A stretch of DNA of 64,000 bases from Alcanivorax sp. 24 (GTDB taxonomy: Bacteria > Pseudomonadota > Gammaproteobacteria > Pseudomonadales > Alcanivoracaceae), in contig NZ_SNUA01000004.1 of assembly GCF_004360225.1 (NCBI RefSeq), positions 62,001 through 126,000 on the forward strand, written 5' to 3'. Every line of letters starts with the position of its first letter. The first letter of the stretch is position 1. The translations under genes were made by a program, and so were the position numbers. The notes below the pieces were generated by a model. That model worked only from the letters and a program-made list of their open reading frames with translations, ran no database searches and was not told the origin of the DNA. Positions 8,836 through 17,303 of the stretch are shown here, one piece after another.

Positions 8836-11682
8836 ATGGATCATTCCCGCCATGCGGTGATGCGTGCCCAGTGCCGCCACTTGAGTGCCGGCTTGCGTGG
8901 CATGAGCATGCTGGAAGCGGCCACCGTGCTGGTCACCCTGGCGGCCTACTGGGCCACGCCGGTGTCCCTGCTATTGCTGCTGGGATGGGCGGCGCTGACG
9001 CTGACCTTCATAGCGGCGCGCATCCTGTGGCTGCAATCCTGGGACCTGGACGAGGATACCGACCACCGCCAGTTGCGCCGTTACATCTCGCTGTTCGTCC
9101 TGATCTCCGGTCTGCTGCTGGGGCTTGGCGGCCTGCTGCTGAACCTCCAGTCCACCACCCCGGACGAGTCCCTGTTCTATGCACAGCTGACCCTGGGTTG
9201 CCTGGGCATTGGTCTGGGTATCGTGGCGCTGGCCGCCTACAGCAGCCATCTGTTCACCGTGGTGAGCTATCAGGCGCTGCTGCTGACCCCCGCCTTTACC
9301 CAATTGCTGCTGACACAACCGGACAATCCCGCCCTGGCCACCACTTTACTTGCCATCGCCGGCTTTCTGTTTCTCACCGCCCGTTACATCAACAGCACCT
9401 CTCACCGTGCCCTGGACCTGCAGATCAGCAACACAGCCCTGATCGACTACCTGGACCGGGCCCGTGCCAATGCCGAGGCGCTGAACGAAAAGCTGGCCGA
9501 GGAGATTTGCGAGCGGAAGGAGGCGCGACGACGCCTGCAGGAGGCCAACGACCGGCTCGAATCCATGGTCAGCGAGCGCACCCGGGCGTTGGAAGTGGCG
9601 AATCGGGAGCTCACCGCCACCGGCGAGCGCCTGGAGCTGGCGCTGGAGGCCAGCAATATCGGCCTGTGGGACTGGAACCTGAACACCGGTTCCAACTACC
9701 ACACCAATTTCGACCGGCTGCTTGGCTACGAGAACGAATACTTCGGCAACTTCTTCGGTGATCTCAAGCAGCTGGTTCACCCGGACGACTTTCCCACCAT
9801 CCGCCGCGGCATGGTCGCCCACTTCAAGGGCGAGACCGATCGCTATCACGCCATTTACCGGCTACGTCACAAGCAAGGGCACTGGTGCTGGCTGGAAGAC
9901 GACGGCCGTGTGGTGGAGTGGGACGATAATGGCCGGGCCATCCGCATGATCGGTACCCGCCGCGATATCACCTCTCAGCGCGAAGCCCAGGAACAGCAAC
10001 GTCTGGCCGCCACCGTCTTCGAGAATGCGCCGGAAGGCATCTTCATCCTTGACCGGCAGTTCCGCTTCCTCGCCGCCAACGCCCGTTTCGAGCAGATCAC
10101 CGGCTATCGCGAGGAAGAGATGAACGGCAAGAGCATCGCCGACAGCGAGCATGCCCGCCGCCACCGCAATCTCTACCACACCATCCGCCTGGGGCTGCGC
10201 CGCAACGGCTTCTGGGAAGGCGAGATCACCGGGCGCCGGCGCAACGGCGAGATCTTTCCCGAATGGGTGCAGATCAGCAGCGTGCTCGATGAACGTCAGC
10301 GGGTGATCCGCTACGTGGGCATGATTTCCGATCTCACCTCGCGCAAGGAGGCGGAGGAACGGGTCCGCTTCCTCTCCAACTACGACCGCCTGACCGGCCT
10401 GCCCAATCGCACTCTGTTCCGCGAGCGGTTGCACAAGGCACTCACCCTGGGGCGTCTCAACCGCTCCCGGGTGGCACTGCTGATGATCGACCTGGACCGC
10501 TTCAAGCCGATCAACGAATCGCTCGGCCACGAAATCGGCGATCGCCTGCTGAAACTGGCCGCCGACCGCATCTCGCAATGCGGCCCCGGAGAGGAGAGTC
10601 TGGCCCGGGTCGGCGGCGACGAGTTCGCCCTGGTGCTGGATAACTGCGGCGGAGAGCCACAAATCGGCGCTCTGTGCCAGAAGATCATCAACGCTATGAA
10701 GAAGCCGTTCCTGATCGACGGCCACGAGCTGCTGCTGGGCGCCAGCATCGGCATCAGCCTGTTCCCGTCCACCGCCATGGACGCCCAGCCAATGATCAAC
10801 CAGGCCGACATGGCGGTGCATCAGGCCAAACGCAGCGGCGGCAACAACTACCAGTTCTACCGCAGCGGCATGCAGGTGGCGTCGGTGGAGCAACTGGCGC
10901 TGGAAACCAGCCTGCGCAAGGCCATCTTCAAAAACGAGTTCGTGGTCCACTACCAGCCGAAAATGGACCTGGCCAGCAACGCGGTGTCCTCGGTGGAAGC
11001 TCTGGTGCGCTGGCAACACCCGAGCATGGGGTTGCTGCCACCGTCGGAGTTCATCCCGCTGGCGGAGGAGTCCGGCCTGATCTCCGCCATCGGCGAACTG
11101 GTGCTGGAACGCTCCTGCCGCCAGGCGCGCCAGTGGCACAAGCAGGGGCTGGGGGATATCCGGGTATCGGTGAACCTGTCCGCCCACCAATTCCGCAAGG
11201 GCAATCTGGCCGACGTCATCGACCGCATCCTCGAACTCACCGGCCTGCCCGCCCATCTGCTGGAACTGGAATTGACCGAAAGCCTGATCATGGAGGATCT
11301 GGAGCAGAATATCGCCTTGCTGGAACGGCTGCGCTCACGGGGCATCGGCCTGTCGCTGGATGATTTCGGCACCGGTTATTCCTCGCTCAGTTACCTCAAG
11401 CGCTTTCCGGTGGACACCTTGAAGATCGACCGTTCCTTCATCACCGATCTGACCCAGAACGCGGACGACGCCGCCATCACCCGCGCCATTATTGAAATGG
11501 CGCACAGCCTCAACATGAGTGTGGTGGCGGAAGGGGTGGAGACCACGCAGCATCTGGAAATTCTGCGTGCCATGGGGTGTGACGGCATTCAGGGTTTCCT
11601 GATCAGCCGGCCGGTGGAAGAGAACAAGATCCGGGAGATGCTGCGCGACCAGCACAACCTTTCGCCACGACGGATGTCGTGA
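8836..11682 (+). CDS. Membrane PAS-GGDEF-EAL protein (cyclic-di-GMP turnover)
   Basis: Hybrid c-di-GMP enzyme of about 948 aa. The N-terminal ~200 residues form about six membrane helices, followed by a coiled coil ([20 protein letters not shown]...), two PAS domains ([14 protein letters not shown]..., then [16 protein letters not shown]...), a GGDEF domain with intact GGDEF at 593-597, and an EAL domain with EAL at 721-723. EAL catalytic signatures [14 protein letters not shown] and AEGVE are intact. No RxxD inhibitory site precedes GGDEF. Both cyclase and phosphodiesterase activities are therefore possible. ATG 8836 is the likeliest start; a GTG at 8812 is an alternative, and neither has a strong ribosome site. 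No obvious partner gene; uvrD is divergent. Confidence 0.93.
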   Translation: MDHSRHAVMRAQCRHLSAGLRGMSMLEAATVLVTLAAYWATPVSLLLLLGWAALTLTFIAARILWLQSWDLDEDTDHRQLRRYISLFVLISGLLLGLGGLLLNLQSTTPDESLFYAQLTLGCLGIGLGIVALAAYSSHLFTVVSYQALLLTPAFTQLLLTQPDNPALATTLLAIAGFLFLTARYINSTSHRALDLQISNTALIDYLDRARANAEALNEKLAEEICERKEARRRLQEANDRLESMVSERTRALEVANRELTATGERLELALEASNIGLWDWNLNTGSNYHTNFDRLLGYENEYFGNFFGDLKQLVHPDDFPTIRRGMVAHFKGETDRYHAIYRLRHKQGHWCWLEDDGRVVEWDDNGRAIRMIGTRRDITSQREAQEQQRLAATVFENAPEGIFILDRQFRFLAANARFEQITGYREEEMNGKSIADSEHARRHRNLYHTIRLGLRRNGFWEGEITGRRRNGEIFPEWVQISSVLDERQRVIRYVGMISDLTSRKEAEERVRFLSNYDRLTGLPNRTLFRERLHKALTLGRLNRSRVALLMIDLDRFKPINESLGHEIGDRLLKLAADRISQCGPGEESLARVGGDEFALVLDNCGGEPQIGALCQKIINAMKKPFLIDGHELLLGASIGISLFPSTAMDAQPMINQADMAVHQAKRSGGNNYQFYRSGMQVASVEQLALETSLRKAIFKNEFVVHYQPKMDLASNAVSSVEALVRWQHPSMGLLPPSEFIPLAEESGLISAIGELVLERSCRQARQWHKQGLGDIRVSVNLSAHQFRKGNLADVIDRILELTGLPAHLLELELTESLIMEDLEQNIALLERLRSRGIGLSLDDFGTGYSSLSYLKRFPVDTLKIDRSFITDLTQNADDAAITRAIIEMAHSLNMSVVAEGVETTQHLEILRAMGCDGIQGFLISRPVEENKIREMLRDQHNLSPRRMS

Positions 11683-11728
11683 TCCGGATTAAACCCGAAT
11701 TTCGCGGTCGCCGGCCCACTGGTCGCTG

Positions 11729-11904
11729 ACACGCCTGCACGCAACACGCTGGCACGCTGCCCCCCGACGCGTCTGCTGGTTCGGGGAGATGAATTCGGCC
11801 GGTTCCGATTCGAGTGTCAACACGCATCCCACAGAAGCGCTACAGGGTCGCTGTGGGAAGCGGCCGGGCGGCGCTCCGTTTTAGCGTGTTGGCGTGTTGC
11901 GTGT
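11729..11904. repeat. Long imperfect inverted repeat enclosing a REP hairpin
   Basis: The gap between the EAL gene and the next convergent gene has arms at about 11729-11759 and 11883-11904 that are complementary over most of their length, with a perfect 12-base core CACGCAACACGC / GCGTGTTGCGTG. Between them, at 11827-11858, is a single REP hairpin with arms TCCCACA and TGTGGGA. The whole could fold into a nested structure in the intergenic space. Confidence 0.55.
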
Positions 11905-11958
11905 AAGCGGGCTGTTCGACCATGGTGGACCCCAGTGGTCCCCAGGCCGCGCTTCGTT

Positions 11959-12963
11959 TCAATCAATGGCCGGCGGCTCGTCGCCCAATATCGCCAGGGT
12001 TTCCGGTGCTTCGAAGAACGGCGTCAGATGACGGCGCAGCCAGGCCTCCAGCATGCCGTTATCGCGCAACACCCGCACCACGCCCGGGGCGAAGCGGCGG
12101 GCATCGTCCAGCATGGTTTCACGGTCGATTCCCACTTCCTCGAGCAATTCCAGCAGGGAACTGTCACGGTATTTGTCAAAGAAGGTGTGCACGCCCTCGC
12201 TCAGCAGGGTGGTGAAATAGTCGCTGTGCCGGAACTGCCGCCAGAAGTCATAGCCGATCACGAACAGCTCCTGAATGTCCTCGCTGCCCAGCAGGTCCCG
12301 CAGTTCCGCCACCGGGCGTTCGGACAGTTCGCGCCAGCCATCCAGAATCAATTCCCGTAGCGAGGCCAGGTTTTCGTCGCTGTAGAGCCAGGGATCACTG
12401 AGTAACGCTTCCATCCGCCGCATCAACCAGTCCTGCAGGCGCAGCTCCGCGGTGGCGCGCCAACGCTCCGGCACACGGCGTCCCAGCAGCCCCCGCACTG
12501 CCTCGGGTATCCCCTGATGCAGCCAGGTTTTGACACCCAGCTGGGTGCCGCCGGCCAATAGCGCCAGCAACACCGGGTTGTGGCTGAGCCAGGTGATTCC
12601 CTGACGGGACAGCGGCACTTCCAGCAGCTTGTCCACGGTGGCGGTGATGGTGTCCTCGTCCACCAGTTCCCCGATCAACCGATCACTGTCGGTACCACTC
12701 TGGTACAGGCGCTCCATCATTTCGCCGACCAGTTCCGGCACCCCGCCACCCAGTTCCATGGTGGCCGCGTACTTGTGCGCGGTGGTGATCACCTGCTCCG
12801 GAGTCACGACCTCTCCCAGACGCAGCCGGCCGGCTTCGGCCAGCAGGTAATCAAGCTCCTGCTCCAGCCAGACATTCAGCTGTTCCGGCGCCAACGTACG
12901 CTGGAAGTGCGCCACCAGCGCATCAAGTAAACAATTTGCCTTGATTTGTCTATTGTCCGTCAC
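11959..12963 (-). CDS. Conserved hypothetical cytosolic protein, 334 aa
   Basis: Not recognised. The protein is acidic, rich in Leu and Glu, and predicted to be almost entirely alpha-helical, with no signal peptide; one modestly hydrophobic stretch (WLSHNPVLLALLAGGTQLGV) could be a membrane-associated helix. GTG 12963 is taken as the start, behind an AGGG ribosome site; the sequence begins MTDNRQIKANCLLDALV. It is divergent from the PF10118-type gene with an 88-base gap, so the two may share a control region. No catalytic motif is evident. Codon use matches the neighbours, so it is a native gene and not a recent import. Confidence 0.8.
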   Translation of the reverse strand: MTDNRQIKANCLLDALVAHFQRTLAPEQLNVWLEQELDYLLAEAGRLRLGEVVTPEQVITTAHKYAATMELGGGVPELVGEMMERLYQSGTDSDRLIGELVDEDTITATVDKLLEVPLSRQGITWLSHNPVLLALLAGGTQLGVKTWLHQGIPEAVRGLLGRRVPERWRATAELRLQDWLMRRMEALLSDPWLYSDENLASLRELILDGWRELSERPVAELRDLLGSEDIQELFVIGYDFWRQFRHSDYFTTLLSEGVHTFFDKYRDSSLLELLEEVGIDRETMLDDARRFAPGVVRVLRDNGMLEAWLRRHLTPFFEAPETLAILGDEPPAID

Positions 12964-13051
12964 GACATAACCCTGCTGTTAGAAGTGCCTTGCTGATGGC
13001 CGGGCCAACTGTATCATCGAGTGATGTAACATTCATTAGAGGTACGTGATT

Positions 13052-13894
13052 ATGGCCATCTCAATTCTGCCGACGCGCCGCAACCTGCGTTTCAAGCTGG
13101 ATCCGGCGAAGGCCCTCACTTGGCATCGTGACGGCCTCAATGTCAGCCAGTTTCTTAATACCATGAGCCTGTTTTTTCCGGTCGGCGAACGCTTTTTCAT
13201 AGACAGCGTTCGTCATTACCGGGAGCTGGTTCAGGATCCCGAGCTGAAAAAAGCGGTGGCCGCCTTTATCGGCCAGGAAGCCATGCACGGCCGTGAACAT
13301 GATGAGTACAACGACCATGTCGCCAGCGCCGGCGTTCCTCTGAAAGCCCAGGAGCGGCTGGTCGAAACGCTGCTCAAGCAAATCCAGAAGCGCGCGCCTC
13401 AGTCCTTCCAGTTGGCCAGCACCGTGGCCCTGGAACACCTTACCGCGATTCTCGCCGACGGGCTGCTCAGCCTGCCGGAAATCATGGAGGGTGCGGACGA
13501 CGGCTACAAGGCCATTTGGAATTGGCACGCCCTGGAAGAGACTGAACACAAAGCGGTGGCCTTTGACGTCTACCAGCTGGCGGTGGGTACCGACGACCGT
13601 TTGTCCGCCTACGCGCTGCGGACCTCCTCCCTGGTGATCTCCACCACCGTGTTCTTTGCCCTGTTCCTGCCGTTCTACGTGCATAACGTACGCGTTACCG
13701 GTGGTCTGTTCGACGCCAAGGGCTGGCGCTCGGTGCTGCGTCACAGTCTGGGCAAGAAAGGCATCTTCCGCTACACCGCCAAGGCCTGGCTGGACTGGTT
13801 CAAACCGGGGTTCCATCCGTGGGACCACGACAACCGCCGGTACCTGGAGCAGTTCGAGGAACTGCTCGGTGACGTCCTCACCGACGCCGCCTGA
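13052..13894 (+). CDS. Predicted metal-dependent hydrolase, PF10118-like
   Basis: About 280 aa. It resembles the family annotated as predicted metal-dependent hydrolase (PF10118/COG3687), whose biochemical role is unproven and whose fold resembles ferritin-like di-iron proteins. Candidate metal ligands: GQEAMHGREHDEYN (a Glu plus His cluster) and WHALEETEHKAVAFDVY (His/Glu-Glu/His), the typical two-helix ExxH-like pairs. A hydrophobic stretch (LVISTTVFFALFLPFYVHNV) follows, probably membrane-embedded. ATG 13052 is preferred over GTG 13046 because AGAGG lies at a proper distance from it. A rho-independent terminator follows at 13936. Homologues are common in alkane and lipid degraders. Confidence 0.8.
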   Translation: MAISILPTRRNLRFKLDPAKALTWHRDGLNVSQFLNTMSLFFPVGERFFIDSVRHYRELVQDPELKKAVAAFIGQEAMHGREHDEYNDHVASAGVPLKAQERLVETLLKQIQKRAPQSFQLASTVALEHLTAILADGLLSLPEIMEGADDGYKAIWNWHALEETEHKAVAFDVYQLAVGTDDRLSAYALRTSSLVISTTVFFALFLPFYVHNVRVTGGLFDAKGWRSVLRHSLGKKGIFRYTAKAWLDWFKPGFHPWDHDNRRYLEQFEELLGDVLTDAA

Positions 13895-13935
13895 TCCCAT
13901 CCCCTTTTGGCCACCCACCGGCGGCCCTGCCTTGC

Positions 13936-13961
13936 GCCGGCCTCCCCCGCCGGCTTTTTTT
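13936..13961 (+). terminator. Rho-independent terminator after the PF10118-like gene
   Basis: Stem GCCGG / CCGGC with a 9-base C-rich loop followed by seven T residues, 42 bases after the stop at 13894. Confidence 0.75.
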
Positions 13962-13996
13962 ATCGCCGCCGTCCATGGCGGCAACCCTTTGGACCG

Positions 13997-14066
13997 ATTC
14001 GCTGGCAAGCCAGCTTCCCACAGCGGTTTCGTGGCCTTTCTGTGGGAAGCTGGCTTGCCAGCGAAT
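13997..14066. repeat. REPIN with perfect 27-bp arms
   Basis: Arms 13997-14023 and 14040-14066 are exact inverted copies over 27 bases, starting ATTCGCTGGCAAGCCAGC and ending at CCCACAG, around a 16-base loop. This is the best-preserved member of the REP family in the window and sits between a terminator and the 3' end of the sigma-54 activator gene (convergent gene ends). Confidence 0.88.
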
Positions 14067-14135
14067 TCATATCGGGAGGCCCCGTTCCTATCAACCTCTG
14101 TATCAGCAACAGGCTGGATTTACATCCGTCCTCGC

Positions 14136-16022
14136 TCAATCCAGGCCGAACTGCCGCATTTTCCGATATAGCGTCGCCCGGGCGATGCCGAGGTCCTTCG
14201 CGGCGGCGGAAACATTGCCTTTGTGTCGCGCCAGCGCCACTCGCACCGTTTCACATTCCGCCTGTTGCAAGGTCCCCGAAGGCCGCGTCGATGAGGACGC
14301 GGCCAGCGATCGAAGCGAAGCCGGCAAATGCTCCACCGTTACAATACCGTCCTCCGACAACGCCACCGCCAATCTCAGCGCCTGTTGCAGTTCACGGATA
14401 TTGCCCGGCCAGCAATGCCCCCGCAGCGCTCGCCAAGCTGCCTCGGACAACACCGGCGGCTCTTCCCCCCGTGCTTCCCCGGCCAGCAGGTGCCGCACCA
14501 GGTCATCGAAATCCTGGCGCTGACGCAGCGGCGGCAGCGGCATTTGCAACCCGTTAATGCGATACAACAGGTCTTCACGGAACAGCCCTTCCGCCACCCT
14601 TTGTTCCAGGTCCCGGTGGGTGGCGCAAATCAATGAACATTGCACCGCGGTGCCACGGGTAGCCCCCAACCGGGTGACCTCCCGTTCCTGCAATACCCGC
14701 AAAAGACGCGCCTGCAACTCCAGTGGCATATCACCAATTTCATCCAGGAACAGCGTGCCACCGTCGGCCTGTTCGAACTTACCCGGCATGCCCCCCTTGC
14801 GTGCACCGGTGAAAGCGCCGCCCTCGTAACCAAACAGCTCGGATTCAATCAAACCCGCCGGAATCGACGAGCAGTTCACCGCCACAAAGGGCCCCTCGGC
14901 ACGGGGCCCGGAACGATGCAGCCACCGCGCCATCACCTCTTTGCCGGTGCCGGTCTCGCCGCGCAACAGAACCGGCAGATCATGGTGGAAAGCCCGCTGG
15001 GCCTGGCGCAACAAGCCGTTAACCCCGGGATCATCGTGGAAAGGCGCTTGCGGGTCAGGCTGTCCCACCGGCGTCGGACCCGACGGAGAAAAGCCGCTAA
15101 AGCGCGGCGATGGCCGCCCCTCCAACCGGCAAAACAATTGCAAGCCGCCATGACAGGACAGAGCCACCGGCGTATTCCCGGCGGTCCAGACGCGCTCCAT
15201 ACTCCCCTCGAATAGCGTCTCGAAACACAGCCGGCCGCCACCTTCCCCCATGGGGAGATCAAGCATCTGGCGGGCCACCGGGTTGGCGCCCAGCAGACAG
15301 CCGTCACCGTTAAAGTGCAGCAGCCCGCGCATCGGCGAATCGGTCAGTTCCGGACGATAATGGACCGCCAGCCGCAACTCGCCGCCAATACGCCGCATCA
15401 TGCGGTTCTCAATTGCCCGCACGGCCAACGCCACCGGCTCCAGAATGCCAATACGATGACCACCATGACGCCGGGAGGCGTCCAGCACCGCCACCAGCTC
15501 ACCGTAAGGGTCGCGAAGCGGCACAGCCGCGCAGGCGAACACACGGGCCTCATCGAGAAAATGTTCACTGCCACAGACCACCGAGGGGCGCCCTTCCGCC
15601 AGTGCGCACCCCGGACCATTGGTGCCGGCCACGGATTCATTCAGATTGACACCAACGCGCAGCGCCGGAGCGAGGTCGCGACAGGCCGGGTTTTCGTTAC
15701 CCAGGGCATGAATCACCACGCCCCCCGCCTCGATACAGGCCAGGATCCAGTTAGCGCGGCCCAATGAATGAAACAACAGTTCCATTTCCGGCGCCACGTC
15801 ATCCAATAACAGATGATGATGCTCGCCAATGCGGCGCACGTCGGTACGGGACACGACGTTAAAGATGACCCGATCATCGGGACACAATCCATGATGACGT
15901 GAGCGCAGCCAGGAGCGCACCACCGAATCGTCCAGTAGCTGGGGGGGCACATCCCGGCCTTCCTCGAACAGTCGCCTGGCTTTTTTAACACGGTGATCGA
16001 AGTCGAACGGGTTAATCTGCAT
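14136..16022 (-). CDS. Sigma-54-dependent activator, AcoR/BmoR-like
   Basis: Enhancer-binding protein of 628 aa. The N-terminal ~220 residues form an AcoR-type GAF-like sensor (GVNLNESVAGTNGPGCALAE, FACAAVPLRDPYGELVAVLDAS). A linker with a PAS-like segment precedes the AAA+ domain: Walker A GETGTGKE (355-362), the sigma-54 contact loop GAFTGA (402-407), Walker B TLFLDEIGD (~423-431), and PGNIRELQQ. A Fis-type helix-turn-helix ends the protein (NVSAAAKDLGIARATLYRKM). All motifs needed for sigma-54 activation are intact. It is divergent from a sigma-54 promoter, porin, PQQ alcohol dehydrogenase and aldehyde dehydrogenase, so it most likely senses an alcohol or ketone and switches that operon on, as BmoR and AcoR do. 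Confidence 0.95.
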   Translation of the reverse strand: MQINPFDFDHRVKKARRLFEEGRDVPPQLLDDSVVRSWLRSRHHGLCPDDRVIFNVVSRTDVRRIGEHHHLLLDDVAPEMELLFHSLGRANWILACIEAGGVVIHALGNENPACRDLAPALRVGVNLNESVAGTNGPGCALAEGRPSVVCGSEHFLDEARVFACAAVPLRDPYGELVAVLDASRRHGGHRIGILEPVALAVRAIENRMMRRIGGELRLAVHYRPELTDSPMRGLLHFNGDGCLLGANPVARQMLDLPMGEGGGRLCFETLFEGSMERVWTAGNTPVALSCHGGLQLFCRLEGRPSPRFSGFSPSGPTPVGQPDPQAPFHDDPGVNGLLRQAQRAFHHDLPVLLRGETGTGKEVMARWLHRSGPRAEGPFVAVNCSSIPAGLIESELFGYEGGAFTGARKGGMPGKFEQADGGTLFLDEIGDMPLELQARLLRVLQEREVTRLGATRGTAVQCSLICATHRDLEQRVAEGLFREDLLYRINGLQMPLPPLRQRQDFDDLVRHLLAGEARGEEPPVLSEAAWRALRGHCWPGNIRELQQALRLAVALSEDGIVTVEHLPASLRSLAASSSTRPSGTLQQAECETVRVALARHKGNVSAAAKDLGIARATLYRKMRQFGLD

Positions 16023-16072
16023 AGCGCTCTCCGGAATCCTGTTTTGTTGTTATACAGCCGGTACTCACCACT

Positions 16073-16130
16073 GTTTCAAAACGATACACCCATCTATCCG
16101 GCAACGAACTCAGGGTCTGCTTCAGGGTCT
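16073..16130. promoter_or_regulatory. Candidate upstream activator sites for the sigma-54 regulator
   Basis: Between the divergent genes, a near-palindrome GTTTCAAAAC at 16073-16082 and two direct copies of CAGGGTCT at 16111 and 16123 (12-base period) lie 55-115 bases upstream of the -24 element, the usual distance for enhancer-binding proteins. Which, if any, is bound is unknown. Confidence 0.35.
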
Positions 16131-16184
16131 CTCAAACACCTGACAATCCACAGTATTTTTTAATTTTTCCCAAAAAAACAAGTA

Positions 16185-16200
16185 TGGCACGCCCTCTGCA
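16185..16200 (+). promoter_or_regulatory. Sigma-54 (-24/-12) promoter
   Basis: TGGCACGCCCTCTGCA matches the consensus TGGCACG-N4-TTGCA with one change. The invariant GG (16186-16187) and GC (16198-16199) are separated by exactly ten bases. The start of transcription would be near 16211, about 94 bases before the porin ATG. A GAFTGA-containing activator is encoded divergently. Confidence 0.88.
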
Positions 16201-16304
16201 ATACAACAACGAGGTGGCTGTTCGCGAGGGTGACAGTCCGCCTTCGAGGACTTCTATTTTTTGCGACGCTTTCTATCGAATAACAGAAACAAGGAACCGA
16301 TTTC

Positions 16305-17228
16305 ATGAACGACGACAAGAACGTAAAAGCGGCTTCCCGAAAACCCATCATACCGAAGAAAAAGACCGCCCTGTCACTGCTGGTCGGCGCGCTCTCGGTA
16401 GCGGCGGGCCAGAGCCACGCCGTGGACGTGGACGCCGGCGACTATACCGCCTTGCCCGCGGGCACCAATCTGGCCATGGTCTATTACCAGTACGCCGATC
16501 GCGACCGCCTCTACAGTGACGGCGACCGGGTACCCATTGATGCCGGACTCGAGTCCCATGTTGGCATTTTACGCGGCGTTCATTTCACGAAAATTGGCGA
16601 TTACATCGTTGATCCTCAGTTCCTGCTTCCCTTCGGCCACCTGGAAGGGAAGGACGACACCAAGTCACTGGGCGATGCCGATGGTCTCGGCGATTTGATT
16701 CTCGCCGCCACGGTCTGGTTGGTGAACAAACCTGAAACCAATACCTACTTTGGTATTACGCCTTTTGTTTATGTGCCTACTGGCACCTATGACCACGACG
16801 ACGCGCTTAACCTTGGCGAGAACCGATGGAAGTTCGCTCTGCAGGCGGGCTATATCACCGGCCTCACCGAGAAGGTGTTCCTCGACATCGCCGCCGATGT
16901 CACCGTGCACGGAAAAAATGATGATTTTGGAGCCAACAAGGACACACTGAAGCAAGACCCCCTGTTCCAGGTCCAGACCTTCCTGCGCTATCAGCTACGT
17001 GAAAATCTGGATTTACGTGCCGGGCTTTCCCACACCTTCGGCGGGGAAACCGAAATCAACGGTACCGACCAGGATGATCGTTCCAGAACCACCAAGATGA
17101 CCATCGGCAGTGGCTGGTTCGTCACGCCTTCCGTGCAGCTACTGGCGAATTATGGGCGCGATCTTTCCGTTGAAAATGGTTTCAAGGAAAACAATCGTTT
17201 CAACCTGAGAATTCTCAAGGCATTCTGA
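16305..17228 (+). CDS. Outer-membrane channel, phenol-degradation MetA-like family (PF13557)
   Basis: Predicted outer-membrane beta-barrel of 307 aa, first gene of the sigma-54 operon. An N-terminal signal peptide is visible (KKKTALSLLVGALSVAAG...SHAVD), preceded by an unusually long charged leader MNDDKNVKAASRKP. The mature part shows GTNLAMVYYQYADRD, DPQFLLPFGHLEG, GDLILAATVWL, YFGITPFVYVPTGTYD and ends in a beta-strand with terminal Phe (RFNLRILKAF), as barrels do. Such proteins accompany catabolic clusters and are thought to admit hydrophobic or small aromatic/alcohol substrates. The start has AAGGA upstream. PQQ dehydrogenase follows 75 bases later. Confidence 0.87.
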   Translation: MNDDKNVKAASRKPIIPKKKTALSLLVGALSVAAGQSHAVDVDAGDYTALPAGTNLAMVYYQYADRDRLYSDGDRVPIDAGLESHVGILRGVHFTKIGDYIVDPQFLLPFGHLEGKDDTKSLGDADGLGDLILAATVWLVNKPETNTYFGITPFVYVPTGTYDHDDALNLGENRWKFALQAGYITGLTEKVFLDIAADVTVHGKNDDFGANKDTLKQDPLFQVQTFLRYQLRENLDLRAGLSHTFGGETEINGTDQDDRSRTTKMTIGSGWFVTPSVQLLANYGRDLSVENGFKENNRFNLRILKAF

Positions 17229-17303
17229 TCAGTAGCGTCACCGGTGCTCCGGCACCGGTGCGTTCACAGGCAGCGTGATAAAAACGAAAAGGAGCACCTG
17301 AAA

